From: Sebastes aleutianus
Lineage: Eukaryota; Chordata; Actinopteri; Perciformes; Sebastidae
Assembly (NCBI GenBank): GCA_916700875.1
Contig: CAKAKS010000190.1
Location: 186,001-250,000, forward strand
DNA: 64,000 nucleotides
Direction: 5' to 3'
The notes beneath the pieces were generated by a model. It saw only the letters and a list, made by a program, of their open reading frames with translations, did no database searches and was not told the origin of the DNA. Below are positions 1-12,532 of the stretch, in pieces (position 1 is the stretch's first letter; each line of letters starts with the position of its first letter). Both the position numbers and the translations under genes were made by a program.

Positions 1-765
1 TTGTCTCAATGTTTGCTGGTTTATCCACAAATCCGGCAGCTGATTTACGTGTTTGTGATCTCGAGCGCCGCCGCTATCACTGCAGTGTCACAGTTGAACT
101 GGACGCATTTACACTGAGAGTGAAAACAGAGATGTTTGGGTATCACAGTTGGCAGGAAATGTGGAAGTTATTCAGTCTGAAAGTGGTTATGGCACATGAT
201 TTGGGAAAAAAATAACATTAAGGTAGTGCTTCTGTTTGACCTCCACAGTCTGGATGTGAAAGAGCTGTGCGGAATAACTGATTAAAGCCAGCAGGAATTA
301 ACTTGCTAGGTCATGATTTACAGTATATCATCAAATCCAGTTGGTGGATACCAAAAACGGAGCTAACATTGAGTGAATACTAGACTTAGATTCGACATGT
401 GGCGAGAAAAAAAGATAATGATAATGTTTCTCCGTAACTTCTGGATGTATAAATAAACAGCTGTTAGCAAACAAGTTCATCATATCAACTTAAAAGGTGG
501 TGATGTTGTGTTCACAACTTGTTTCTGCTAATCCAAATCACTAGATAGTGCAGGTTTAAGACATTTGATTTCATGGTGTGTAGAGGCTTGTGGATTCTGG
601 TTTCCATTTTTTCCAGAGTTGATAACACAAGATGGAAAACCAATTAAAAACTGGACTAAAATTTGTTGAAACGTTTTGGAGAATTTATCCTAATTTTAAT
701 GGAATTTAATGACTATATTTCAACATTTAAGGGCTTTAAACGTGAAATCCTTTATATACATGACT

Positions 766-1254
766 AGGGTTGGGGGAAAAAATTGATACAGCATAGTATT
801 GCGATATTTAGCGTTGACAGACGTCAAGTATCGATCTTTTATTATATAAACTATTAACCTCTTAACAATCTGACGGCCGCTATTCTCTGTTTTAGTCTCT
901 ATTTTCTTTCAGAGGTTGTAGCAGGCTCAGTCTTAAAGGTAGATTGAATACTGGTAACATATGAAATTAGAAAACCTAAGGAATTGATTGGTACCAACCA
1001 TGTCATATGACCTCTGACCTCAAGATATGTGAATGAAAACTCTGAGATGAACAGAGTGAAAACTGTATCTTATTAGATAAAACAGATGTTGACAAACTGC
1101 ATAATTTGCAGTTGAAAAAAGGTAATAAATCACAATATATCTTATTGCAATACTCAGCATATTGCAAAATGTTTAAAATCACAATAAGGTCTTATCGTGA
1201 CTCAAGTATCGTGATAATATTGTATCACAGGGCCTCTGGTGATTCCCACCCCTG
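766..1254. mobile_element. hAT-like MITE relic with nested fragment of another MITE
   Basis: The ends form an imperfect inverted repeat (agggttgggg-aa and ttcccacccct). The inside has cgatattt/tcgtgat-type motifs usual for fish hAT MITEs. Nested at about 925-1050 is an internally deleted piece of the AGGGCTGTCAA family (ggtaccaaccatgtcatatg, acctctgacctcaagatatg). Confidence 0.5.
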
Positions 1255-2263
1255 CACATTACAGTGTTATATGCAAGTTTACATGTAAGGTGCAACTGCA
1301 GTATATGTGTATGTGTATAATGTATGTGTTAGCGTGTCCTTGGTGCTGACCTCACCAGGATGCAGCTCTGATCTGTGGCTCTCTGTTCAGTGCCTGCTCC
1401 CTTAATTAAACGTTGATTAAATGCCTATTAATGTGCCCTGACTCACAGACGGGGTGTAATCAGGTGAAACAGAATTAATAAAACATCCAGCGTAGTGCTC
1501 AGGAGAGAAGGAAGGACTCCCCTGAGAAAGACAGACAGATGGCGGCAGGAGTCACCAGAGAGGAGAAGGGAGAGTGGGAGAGAGGGGATGAAGCAAAGAC
1601 CAGTCACCACTTTGGTGATTAGCTCTAAATTGGTAATTTGATCCAGCCCGTTCCAACCTACTCATTATTGATAAGACCGACCGTTTTGACCATATTTCCC
1701 CCTGCTGGCTCAGACCGGCACCACAGCGCTTCCTGTCTGCTCGAGCCTTACCAGCCCACGCTGCTCTGCCGCTCAATGCATCTGACAGGAAGTACCTTGA
1801 GGTGGAGTTTTTCGTGGAAAAAGGGGGAGATGCACGCCGTCGACACATGCACAGTGGAAATCCCATCTGCTAGGAATCTCCCTAATCTCATCATCTTAAT
1901 TGAACAAGGAAAAGAGGAGCAGCAATCGCTTTAGACAAACCCTATATGGGATTATGGGTTGTATTTGTGATGATGGGTCAAACGATGACATCAAAGACAG
2001 AAAGAGACCATTGAGTAATGCTCCTGTGTTTGAGCTAATGGAAGGCTGGCTTTTGTTGTGGCGTGGTTTTACAAATAGATGTTATTTTGATACTTTAAGG
2101 GTGTAATTTTATTCTTTATTTTCGTCAAAGTCAGGGCTCCAGACTAACTTTTTACATGGGTTGCACCAGCACATAATTTAAGTGCACCCAAAAAATTTTC
2201 ACAGTGCCTTTTGGCGCCGCAATAATACATTTTAAGTGTTTTGTCAGTTACCACAGGCCTACT

Positions 2264-2536
2264 CTAGGGGTGTCACGATACCATAACATTAATAGTCGAT
2301 ACCAATAGCAGTGAATTTCCACAATTCTCGATACCAAGTAAAACAATAAATCCCATGTACTTCAACATACACTCCTTTATTACCGTTTGCATACTGGTTT
2401 TTGTTAGGAAGTTAAACAGGTCATAATTCCCTCTCTATTATCTATTTTATATTGCTGTGAAAACATCTCCTTCAAACAACTGGATTTATTCAAGTTTCTC
2501 GCCAAAAACTACATTTTACAAGACTATATTTGAACT
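2264..2536. mobile_element. hAT-like MITE fragment (ggggtgtcacgatacc end)
   Basis: Starts with taggggtgtcacgatacc, a terminal motif common in fish hAT-derived elements, and directly abuts the element at 2537. The other end is not clear. Confidence 0.4.
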
Positions 2537-3229
2537 AGGGCTGTCAATCGATTAAAATATTTAATTGCGTAGTTAATGCGATTAATCGCAAATTAATCAA
2601 ATTTTTATCTGTTCAAAATGTACCTTTAAAGGGAGATTTGTCAAGTATTCAATACTCTTCATGGGAGTGGGCAACTATGCTTGCTTTATGCAAATGTATG
2701 TATATATTTGTTACTGGAAATCAATTAACAACACAAAACAATGACAAATATTGTCCAGAAACCCTCACAGGTACTGCATTTAGCATTAAAAATATGCTCA
2801 AATCATAACACGGCAAACTGCAGCCCAACAGGCAACAACAGCTGTCAGTGTGTCAGTGTGCTGACTTGACTATGACTTGCCCCAAACTGCATGTGATTAT
2901 CATAAAGTGGGCATGTCTGTAAAGGGGAGACTCGTGGGTACCCATAGAACCCATTTTCATTCACATATCTTGAGGTCAGAGGTCAAGGGACCCCTTTGAA
3001 AATGGCCATGCCAGTTTTTCCTCGCCATAATTTAGCGTAACTTTCGAGTGTTATTTAACCTCCTTCCCGACAAGCTAGTATTGGTTTGTACCAATGGATA
3101 TTTAAGTTTTATAGTTTTATATGCTGCTTTAAAACTGAGCCCGCTAGAACCTAAAAATCACAAGTTGCGTTAATGCGTTAAAGAAATTAGGGGCGTTAAA
3201 ACCAATTTGCGTTAGCTTTGACAGCTGTA
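2537..3229 (-). mobile_element. AGGGCTGTCAA-family MITE, near full length
   Basis: Both ends are present (agggctgtcaatcgatt at the left and ctttgacagctgt at the right, inverted). It is the reverse orientation of the copies at 8504, 35788 and 53271. It codes for nothing. The core (2815-2917) is nearly identical in all four large copies. Confidence 0.75.
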
Positions 3230-4572
3230 GTTTATAGCTTAAAAAAGCACATATTTTAAGGGTGCAGTTACTCTTTACTCATAGTGAAACCATGATACTT
3301 TAAATAGAATTAAATAATAAAAAAGAAGCATTCTGCAATCTATTTGAACATTTCTCATTCATTTCCTTATTCAATTGAATTTTGGCCTCTTTCCTTTGCC
3401 TTATTTTCTGTTTCTGTTCACGTAATTCTCCACATTGTTGTGTTTTTTTTTCCAACCCAACCCCACCCCCAGCCACTTCATCCTTTACTGTCTCAACATG
3501 TACTTGATTTCACATTCACCATATAATTAGTAACAACAAGGTCATCGGGCAGCAAGCACCCATGATTCACTGGGAAATTAGTTGTTGTTCATTATTCGGC
3601 TGCAATTAAGGCTTCTATTAAGGATGGAGAGCTTGTGAGGTATTTCTGGCACAATGTGCGTAATCACATGTGACGTGCTTTGTTAAATACAACAGGTAAA
3701 TGAAGCCAACAGACAAAGGCGCTGAGATGGCCAGACCTGACGCTGCCCTCTAGCCTCTCACGGTGGCACTGAATGGGCTCGAGAGTCTGGCACAAGCTGG
3801 CAGAGAGCTCCAAACCAGACAGTGCACTCCACACACATCAAGCTTCATTGTCCTCCCACCCTGCGAGCCCCTCTTGGCCCCTGTCACCCACTCTGGCGTG
3901 GGGTTACAGCCCATGAATGAGGGGGTGAGTCCTGGGAGGATCTGCTCTCTTGCTCCCTGGAGTGGACCGGCTCTGGAGCTGACTCGGGGCTTCTGGAAGC
4001 TGCAAAGAGAGATGGATGAGCCGCTCTGCTGACTGCTTGTGATGTGTCGCCAGTGATTGATGAGTTAACACAGCGGCCCCTGCTCCACGGGTCAAACCGA
4101 TGCACCCGTACTATAAAACCACCATACTGTCCCGAGGCAGCTACATGTTAGAAAGAAAGAGGAAAATAGATGAGGAGCAGACGTTTAGTAAACTGAGCAG
4201 ATGTTGGAGGGCGGCTGCGTGGGAGAGCAGACTCCATCATCGAGTCCAGTAGCTCAAACCTCTGGAAGAGTCTCACAGCAGCTCCATAAGCAAGACAGAG
4301 GGGTTATTAATGCAACTGGTGGGGGTTTGAATGTCTCTGCAGAGCCCTCTCACTGTGTGGCTTTATATTTGTTTTGCCAGGCTTCAGTCATTGTCCTCAG
4401 CCCGGGGGCCCACGGAGACTGAGCTACTGAAAACACTTCATTTCTGAACTCTTCTGATAGATCAATCTCAATCTGACTCTGATAAATGGACTTTTAAATT
4501 TGTACCAGTGCCCTCTTTCTGTAATCAATTTATATTTATTTGGCTTCTTTTCTCTCTCTTCTTTCCTTGCAG

Positions 4573-4638
4573 AGCCCCATTTATGTGTCCTTTGTCAGCA
4601 AGTCCATCTTGTGGGATAGAGGACTCTGCCACCACACT
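4573..4638 (+). CDS. Candidate upstream exon of the EF-hand gene (22 codons)
   Basis: The acceptor has a long CT-rich tract ending ttccttgcag and the donor is act|gtgagt, both strong. The 66-nt segment is open in phase 0 (SPIYVSFVSKSILW...), which matches the phase-0 start of the next exon at 11526. It is also open in a second frame, so the coding call rests on splice sites and phase alone. It could instead be a chance splice-like stretch in the intron. Confidence 0.45.
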
Positions 4639-5843
4639 GTGAGTGCCCGAATACTGTTTGAACTTAATAGCAAGAAGGCCTTTTTATATTCCTCTCCCAA
4701 ATGTCTCCTTTGATACCTTTTTTTCTGAGGCTTTTTCGTATGCACCTGGGTTATTATCGTACTGACTGACTGACGTACTGACTGACTGATTGTACTAACT
4801 GAAACTAAAATGAAAATAAGCAGTGAAAAATATTGTTAGTAAACTGAAACTAACAAGAAACAATATCCTTTAAGAAAAACTAAACTGAAACCATATTGCC
4901 TGGTTAAAAATACTATTAAAAATAAAATAAAAATGAATGTAAATTAATTTCAGATTTAATTTTTTTTTTTTTAAATAAATCACTACAGAAAAAAAGGAGA
5001 GCGCATGAATTTCCATCAACTCTCGTGACATTGAACCACAGAAATTGCTTCACATCAGACACTAAAGTATCGTGAAGATTAAACATATTATGGTCATTCC
5101 TACACAGTTCTCCAACCATGTATTCTGTGTGTATATGTAGCGACATACTTCTGAGACAGTATACCTGGTTCTCATTTGGCTGTTCAATATAAAGATTCGA
5201 CTATTCCTTCTTTCCTCTTCATATAGACTATCTGGCAATCAGAAAATCCATTGGCCTGAGTTTCAGTGATGATTTTGACCACATTAAGAGTCAAATGCGT
5301 CCGCCACAGTTTCATAATGAACCAAAAATATTTTTACACTTCTCAACTTTTACACTGCCCTCAGTGTGAGAGATCCGCGGCAGTTTCGGCAACCAACCTG
5401 ATGCATCCCGAAACACAGGTCCCGACTCGTTTACCAGGCTTGGGTGTGACTTTTTTTGCTGTGTCATCACCATTCATATCTATACAACCAATGTGTTTAT
5501 GATTTAGTTGTTTACAAGAGCACAAAGTTCTTCATAGATCTAGCCTCTTTAAATGAAAAACGACATCATCAGGGGTCACTGATTATGATTCGACTCATCA
5601 ACTTTCAGGGAGCAGCCCTATGAAAGTGCTTCTTTTGTCAACAGTCCAAAACCCGAAGATATCTAATAATAAAAAAAAAACAGAACATTTGATAAGCTGA
5701 AACCAGCAAACGTTTGGCTTTTTATCCCTCAATAAATGACTAACAAGCTGTTATAAACTTATATTCACTGATTTGTTCAGTAAAGATTCCAAATTAAATC
5801 CGATCCCAACATATTCCTGCCTTTTCCTAACAAGTAACAAGAA

Positions 5844-5861
5844 ACACACACACACACACAC
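5844..5861. repeat. (AC)n microsatellite, short
   Basis: Nine units. Confidence 0.9.
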
Positions 5862-6465
5862 TCGTCTTCTTCTTTCTCTCGTCCAACACTCAGAAGTCCC
5901 CACCTCTCCCCTTTGCTGAAAAGAGTCTGGGAGTGGATGTGCCACAATTAACAGTGGGGTTGCCATGGGGACAGCAGAGTTGTGTGGGCTGGCTTCCTGT
6001 CTTGGCCTCTGGTTAAACAAACAAGTAAAGTCGGCAGACAAAGACGCTCGCTGGTCCTTACAGCCTCATTTACATCCTCAACTGCCTTCAGCACTTCTGC
6101 ATTCAGCTAGTGGATCAGGCCTGGCATCACCCTCTGCCACCCTCCACCTCTCTGCTATATGTAATAAATCAGCAGGGCATTGTGAGGGTGAAACTGCTCC
6201 CGTCATGCAGCGACACAACTTTTACAACAAGCGTGTCCCTGTCCAAACAGACAGACAGTCGACAAGAGGCTGTTGACCCAGCAGCCTGCTTTATACAGGC
6301 GTCAAAGCTCCGTACTGTCACCCCGGGACACGAGCTGCAATGGGACGGTCCAGGTCAGAATGCACAGGTGCCCAAACAAGGCAGCAGAGCTCCACTTTAA
6401 CACTTAATGTATGTGTTTGTTGCACGAGAGAGTTCAACCAAAGTTTTATGGCTTCGGTTGTTTTC

Positions 6466-6560
6466 TTAGGGCACTTTCACAAGCCAGCATTTAGCCTGCT
6501 TTAATCGAACTCTGGTGTGGTTCATTTGGGGAATGTGAACGCAGTAATCGTACTCTGGTG
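6466..6560 (+). mobile_element. MITE end, family with cttagggc-type terminus
   Basis: The sequence from cttagggcactttcacaag to gtaatcgtactctggtgcc is the reverse complement of most of 16345-16460 with scattered mismatches, so the two are copies of one short element. Confidence 0.6.
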
Positions 6561-6955
6561 CCGACCAAAAAATGGGGAAACATACAAAACCAACACTAAT
6601 TTTCATTTTCATGCTACAGAAGACCGCTAAAAGAGCTGTAAATCGATTGGATTATTACGAACCAACCAACGCACTATTTATTAACTTGGATGTTTTAAAA
6701 TGTTGTGATGTAGTTGATCTTCAAACTGCACAGATAATGTACAAAGCACAGAATCATTTGCTTCATAACTGTATTCAGAGGTTGTTTGAAATTAGAGAGA
6801 GCCAGTATGAAGTACGGGTAATAGGTATGTTTAAAAAATCAAGGGTAAGAACAAATATAAAGAATAGATGTACGTCTGTCAAAGGGGTTAACTTGTGGAT
6901 TTGTTTGGACAAGCAATTAAGAATGTGTAGTTCATTTTAGAAATTAAAAAAAAAA
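6561..6955 (+). mobile_element. LINE reverse-transcriptase C-terminal fragment (pseudogene)
   Basis: An open frame (6572-6940) contains LQKTAKRAVNRLDYYEPTNA, then LKCCDVVDLQTAQIMYKAQN and a KKSRVRTNIKNRC stretch. This YEPTN / L..D...L.TAQ.MYK / VRT.. layout is typical of the tail of CR1/L2-type reverse transcriptases. The frame ends just before a poly-A-like run at 6944-6956. It is 5' truncated and not an active gene. Confidence 0.7.
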
Positions 6956-8503
6956 ATGTTTAGGTAATAAGGATCGATATATATTCCTACTACTATTACA
7001 TTGTTGGACTCATGATGGACAGTTAAAAAAGGATCACAATTGATGCAACAGAACCAGAGATATAGTATTTATTTCATGCATTCTTCTTCTAAAAACCTGG
7101 TGCCTACATTACCCACAATGCAAACATGATGCCCAACAGCTCAGTTGTTGTGTGTTATTCTAGCAGCAGCTGATGTAGCCTCGAGTTGCTCGCCTCTTCT
7201 TTCTAACTCCAAACCGCCAGATTTTGAAAAAGCCCTTCAAACCCAACCGACGCTGACTCAAGTGACATCACACACACAAAGCTCACAATACACTTATACA
7301 ACATCACATATGCAGTAGTACTCCCAAACACCTGTAAACAGACTTTGATGTGTAAAATGAGTGCAGTTCCCCCTGTAAGTACAGTATCTGAATAGTTCTT
7401 CCACCACTGTGTGTAATGCTTTATTGCAGTCATCCTGTGCTGTGCTGTGTTGTTTCAGGATTTGGGGGCTTCAGGGGAAAAGTCGCCGGGCCCTCTGGGG
7501 CTGCGTGGGCCCCGTAGAGCGGGGGTGTCATTGTCTAAGCATCGAAAGTAGAAAGTTGCTCTGAATGCTAAGCTGTATCTGAGCCTGGCTTCTGACACGA
7601 GCTGATAATCAGATTTACTCCCCTGAATCCGCCGGACTCCACAAAGCGCCCCACTGTCGTCGTCCCCCCAGCTTCGCCTCTCGCCGGCCCCCTCGCCAGC
7701 ATCCCGACCCTTCATCCACCTCCTCCCTCCTCCCCCCGCAGCAAAGCTAATTACACCCCGCAGAAACACAAATCTCCATGATTTAAAAAGTCACTCTTTT
7801 TCAGGGGTTTAACCTTGTTAGGGCCTAAGCCTGGCTTTCTTGTGCATCAGCTCTGTGAAGAATTCTCTGTTCCTGCAGACGCTGGGACATAGACACACTT
7901 CTGTCTCTGCTCGTCGTCGTCCGCCTGTCAGAGGGTTCACAGTGTAATTAAGAGTGTGTGTGTGCATGTGTGTTATGTATGCTTGTGTGTGTTTAGAGGT
8001 GAGGGGGGGGTGAAGGAGCACACGCACGTCTGTCCTCTGTAGGCCATCTGGGACTCTGACTAACTAATAGACTTCCTACATTCATGGAGCAGCGCTACTT
8101 GTACATCTCAATCAGGGAGCTGTTGACCACAAACAGGCCCGTAATGACATTAGCCAGTTCTGGCTGTGTGAGGACAGCGTGTGGGTTGCCTGACGCCAGG
8201 AGGTCAGCCTGTTTCCTGGGGGCCTGCAGGGGCCCACACCAGTCTTATGGGTGTGTACATGAACTCCACTATTCCCTACTGTCTGTGTTCGAGATGCTCT
8301 CCTCTGTGACATGTCACAGTGACGTTAATCCCTTTTTACAGTTTAATGAGTAGTGCTGCAAAGTTTCAAATTTTCATTTGAAGGGTAATTTTTATTTAAG
8401 CTAAAGTGTCAACAAACAATATAAACTCTCGTAATTTGATTAATCTTTGATATTCCGTAGTCATTGTCTTGTATGTATTTTTCTTATACTGTATATATAT
8501 ATT

Positions 8504-9095
8504 AGGGCTGTCAAAATTAAGTTGATTATAACTCGTTAACGCAATTGTTTTAACACCACTAATTTCTTTAACGGATTAACACAATTGATTTTTTGGAGAT
8601 TTTAGCGGGCTCAGTTTTAGAGCTTTCAGAGTGAAGCTACTGGCATCATATGAAACTACAAAACCTAATAAATCCATTGGTACCAACCATGTCATACTAG
8701 CTTGTCGGGAAGGAGGTTAACTTGCGTTCGATTTTGGCGAGGAAAAACTGTCATTGTCATTTTCAAAGGGGTCCCTTGACCTCTGACCTCAAGATATGTG
8801 AATGTAAATGGGTTCTCTGGGTACCCACGAGTCTCCCCTTTACAGACATGCCCACTTTATGATAATCACATGCAGTTTGGGGCAAGTCATAGTCAAGTCA
8901 GCACACTGACACACTGACAGCTGTTGTTGCATGTTGGGCTGCAGTTTGCCATGTTATGATTTGAGCATATTTTTTATGCTAAATGCAGTACCTGTGAGGG
9001 TTTCTGGACAATATTTGTCATTGTTTTGTGTTGTTAATTGATTTACAATACTAAATATATACACTCCCATGTTGATAAGAGTATCTTACTTATCT
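8504..9095 (+). mobile_element. AGGGCTGTCAA-family MITE, 3' truncated
   Basis: Starts agggctgtcaaaattaag and carries the family core from 8845. Similarity fades after gttgataagagtat near 9095. Confidence 0.75.
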
Positions 9096-9274
9096 CATCC
9101 CACAAAATTCTTCACGTGTAAAATAAAACAACTTTTATTACTTATTTTGTATTTGCAATTTGCTGAAATCATTCATTTCATAGCATCACAATACTGCTCC
9201 ACAGAGAGTCAATAATTTATATTATTAAATCATGGCCCATGCAGTGCTACTTATTGATCCAGATGTGCAAAGAC

Positions 9275-9445
9275 AAGTAGGTTTATTTGTATGACAACTT
9301 TCAAACATAGAGGCAATTCAAAGTGCTTGACATGAAGGCAAGAAATCAATTAAAATCACATTAAAATAGGAAAAAGATTAATCGAAATAGAATAAGATTA
9401 GATTTAAAGAATAAAATAAAAATAGACAAAAAAAGAATGGACCAG
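9275..9445. repeat. Dispersed fish repeat (tttatttgtatg...aattcaaagtgct)
   Basis: The motif series tttatttgtat, ggcaattcaaagtgctt, aatcacattaaaatagg is familiar from many teleost intergenic regions. Class not determined. Confidence 0.4.
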
Positions 9446-10775
9446 AAATACAGTTATAGTGCAGTATCGCAGAAATGCACTCACCAATTTTCACTTCATT
9501 GAGTTGTCAAAGAAAAAGCAAGTTATAATTTGAGTAATGCGTGACAACGTCAAGCGTAAACTGCTCTTTAGAGATGGATCTCACACAGGAAACTCATCAG
9601 TGTGACCGTGTGTGATAAGAAACAGGACAGGCAGCTTTGTCCTGTACTGTACGTATGTATGACTGCGTTTGCGTGAGTGGGTGCATTAAAAGAGCTTTTG
9701 CGTGGGTTGTAATGACGCAGACCTTCGTTAAACACTCGTGCCCGGACCTGTTTTGCAGAAGGTCGCGAGTTTGATGACACCCGCCAAGTCTAGCCTCACA
9801 AAGCCCTCCTCAGCCTTTTGACGGGCCCGAGTGACAGGTAATGAGGAAGAGGAGCGAGGAGGAGGAAGGGGCCCCCATCACCGGCTCTTGTTCTGCCGTT
9901 TCTACCTCACTTCTCCCTCTTTACATCACAAGAATGCAAATCTTTAAAGCCTCCAGATCTGAGAAAAGGGAATCAGTGGAGATGGTGCAGGGATTTAAAA
10001 GCTGATCCTCCCTGTGTGAGTCACAGACAGTGACCCCACCGTCCTCCCTCCCTTCCTCTCTCTGTCTGAAGGTCTCCTGGTTCATCACGCAGATGTATCT
10101 GTGCATTTTCTGTTGGTTTTATAGTGTGTTAAAAGGGTGAGGAGCTGAACTTTGTTTTAGATGAAGCTTAAATCCAAGTCAAATAAAGCCCAGCGCCTGC
10201 GGGCCGTTTATTACAACTGTTTGCTCTCTAAAGGCCAGAGAGGAACTGAATGAGTCACTGGCGGCGAGGCTGTACGCTGCTTGGCGTGCTGCCGGCCGTC
10301 CCTCCCTCCACATTTCCCATATTGACCGTCCTGCCTGCTTTTATCTCTAAAGACTTTTATCACCCTTGAGATAATTTTCTGCCTCCCTTCTTTTAAGGAG
10401 GAGAAAGGTTGTGGGTGTAAGAGGAGAAAGCTGGAGTTACTTTGTGCTGAGGAGCAGAGGTGTGATCTGGTTAAACAACACAAGGGGGCAGTGGTGGTGT
10501 CATGCATCATTTGAATTCTCCTCCACAAACAACACAGCAGGGTTTCTCATTCAGGCTTTTATTTTGTAGCAGCATGGGACACAGATGTTTCTCAGAGTGA
10601 CTTTTATTTTGTACATTGATTGACATATAGGACATGTTTCCTTGCATCAGAAATAAATGTTAATCACCACAACGTGTTGAGAGGTTTAATGGGAGGATAG
10701 CATATTTGTTTTTTATCTTAATTGCACAATGAAAGTTGCACTCGATATTTTACACAATAGTTGTTTGTTTTTGTT

Positions 10776-11420
10776 TAAAGTTTTGACTTCTTTTATCTAT
10801 CATTATTATTATAATCAGAGGACAATAAAATTCCAGTATGGATTAGACATTTTTATTTTATTTTTAAATTTTTCTATTTATATTATTTTTTCTATATTAT
10901 TCTTTTATTTTTTTAGTATTGTATTTTTTCAATTAATGCAGTGATATTTTCCTTGATTTTTAATATTTTTTCATTCATTAATTTTTCATTATTGATTTTC
11001 TTGACTTATTTATTCATTAGTTTTTTATATGCATAAAATTGAGTTGTATAATATAATGTGTATTAGTTTAATTATTTGTTTATTTGTTTTACTTGTATTT
11101 ACTTTTACTTGTATCTGTTGTTTACTTTTTATCTTCACTTTATTGTGTTCAATACATTTTATTTTATTTGTTCAAATTTTGTTTGATTCTAAAAAAACAT
11201 TAACTGTATTGCTCTTTTTAATTAATTATTTTTCTTTTATTTGTTTGTAATTTTTTTATTTTGTTACTTATTTAATTATTTTATTTAGTGTTTTTTCTTT
11301 ACTTTTCATTTAGTTTTTATATATATTATTTCTTTAATGTAGTTACTTACGTATGTATTTTTACTTTTTTTATTTTTATTTTGTTAAATACATTTTATTT
11401 TATTAGTTTTATTTCATTTA
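10776..11420. repeat. T-rich low-complexity tract, ~650 bp
   Basis: Almost wholly T with A, in irregular tttatt/tttta motifs on the + strand, ending about 100 bp before the exon at 11526. Open frames here only reflect lack of stops in T-rich DNA. Confidence 0.8.
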
Positions 11421-11525
11421 TAAGGATTAAGCATATTTGATATGGAAACATCATGAAAACAGTTAATCTCCCCAACTTTATTTTTTCACTGTACTGAGAG
11501 TTTTTCTCTTTGTCTTCTCTTCCAG

Positions 11526-11709
11526 GCTCACGATCGTCCAAATCATCGTCCCTTACTGTGTCCACGGTTCCTGTCTCACATGAAAGCTCGTCCTGAGGAC
11601 CTCAGACCTCCTTGTTTCCTGAGCTCCAAGTCCAGACCCCAGCCTCCATCTCAGGGGAAGACGTCGATAACACACTCCCTCACTGCCCCAAAGACACAGA
11701 CGCTGGAGG
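11526..11709 (+). CDS. EF-hand gene exon, Pro/Ser-rich (AHDRPNHRP... to QTLEG)
   Basis: The acceptor is ctcttccag and the donor is ggag|gtgagg. The exon is read in phase 0 for 61 codons plus one base, so it ends in phase 1. The peptide contains HMKARPEDLRPPCFLSSKS and is basic and proline-rich, with no known motif. It follows a 650-bp T-rich intron tract. The ATG at 11580 inside it could be an alternative start, but the open frame and the acceptor upstream argue for an internal exon. Confidence 0.65.
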
Positions 11710-12305
11710 GTGAGGCTTACCAAACTAAACACCTGGTGCTTTCACACCATCAACAGGAGGAGGCCACTGGCTCCTTTGACTCCACGGCTCTGCTCATTAA
11801 CAATCTTTCTCGCCTTTTCTTCCTCTGCTGGAGCAGTGGAGGTAGAGGCCACCAAACTCGTCGTTAGCTCTTAATCTCTCTCTGTGGTTGTGTTTGGTTA
11901 AGTGCAAATCTCCTCTCTGGCGAGGAAGTGCCCACAGCGCCGCCCTCCTGGTGGTCCTCTGGTGGGAGTGAAAGGCCCGGGGCCGGGAGACCTGCCGCTC
12001 CATTCAGAGCCCGGCCTCTGATGTGAAGGCATTTTTTTCTCAGCGAACACCTCAGCTCCACAGCAGGGCACTGCTTTCACCAGGCTGCTGTGTGTGTATG
12101 AGTGTGTGTATAGCAGAGGAGGGGGGCATTTCTCAGCACCGGGGTCTAATACTAATTATTCTGCCATATGGTGGTCGCCTCGCTCACAATCGCCCTTAAC
12201 CCTGCTCCCTGAAGAAACGTGCTGCGCCCAACGCCGTGGCTTTGCACTCTGACACATGTCATTCACATGCACACACACATACACATGCACCAGTTCACGT
12301 ACACT

Positions 12306-12306
<1 letters not shown>

Positions 12307-12350
<44 letters not shown>
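12307..12350. repeat. (GT)n microsatellite
   Basis: Uninterrupted GT repeat. A (CA)n tract follows at 12506-12532 on the same strand, so the pair could fold back. Confidence 0.95.
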
Positions 12351-12352
<2 letters not shown>

Positions 12353-12505
12353 CAGATGGGAATGGTGGGGCATTGTAAGAGGAGGCAGTGCAGAAATGTG
12401 CTCTCCAATGTGTTCTCTTTATCCCCCTGTGCTGACTCCTCTTGGCGGCAGACCCCCAGGAAACAAGAGCAGATTGTCTGACACCCTCCTCTACCCCCCC
12501 CCCAT

Positions 12506-12532
12506 CACACACACACACACACACACACACAC
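12506..12532. repeat. (CA)n microsatellite
   Basis: Uninterrupted CA repeat after a C-run. Confidence 0.95.

Larger units (their letters stand above)
1..4572. other. Upstream or intronic region without recognised genes
   Basis: Holds transposon relics at 766-1254, 2264-2536 and 2537-3229 and otherwise unique sequence. Small open frames here have no splice or domain support. It is intron if the EF-hand gene starts off the left edge, which I think likely because no start exon is seen. Confidence 0.5.
4639..11525 (+). other. Intron of the EF-hand gene (6.9 kb)
   Basis: Contains an AC microsatellite (5844-5861), a MITE end plus LINE reverse-transcriptase tail (6466-6955), a MITE of the AGGGCTGTCAA family (8504-9095), another dispersed repeat (9275-9445) and the T-rich tract 10776-11420. 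No further exon is supported. Confidence 0.5.

Noticed and set aside
7456..7560. Possible exon after gtttcag at 7455
   Set aside because: No donor in a suitable place, stop codons follow, and it is not needed for phase.
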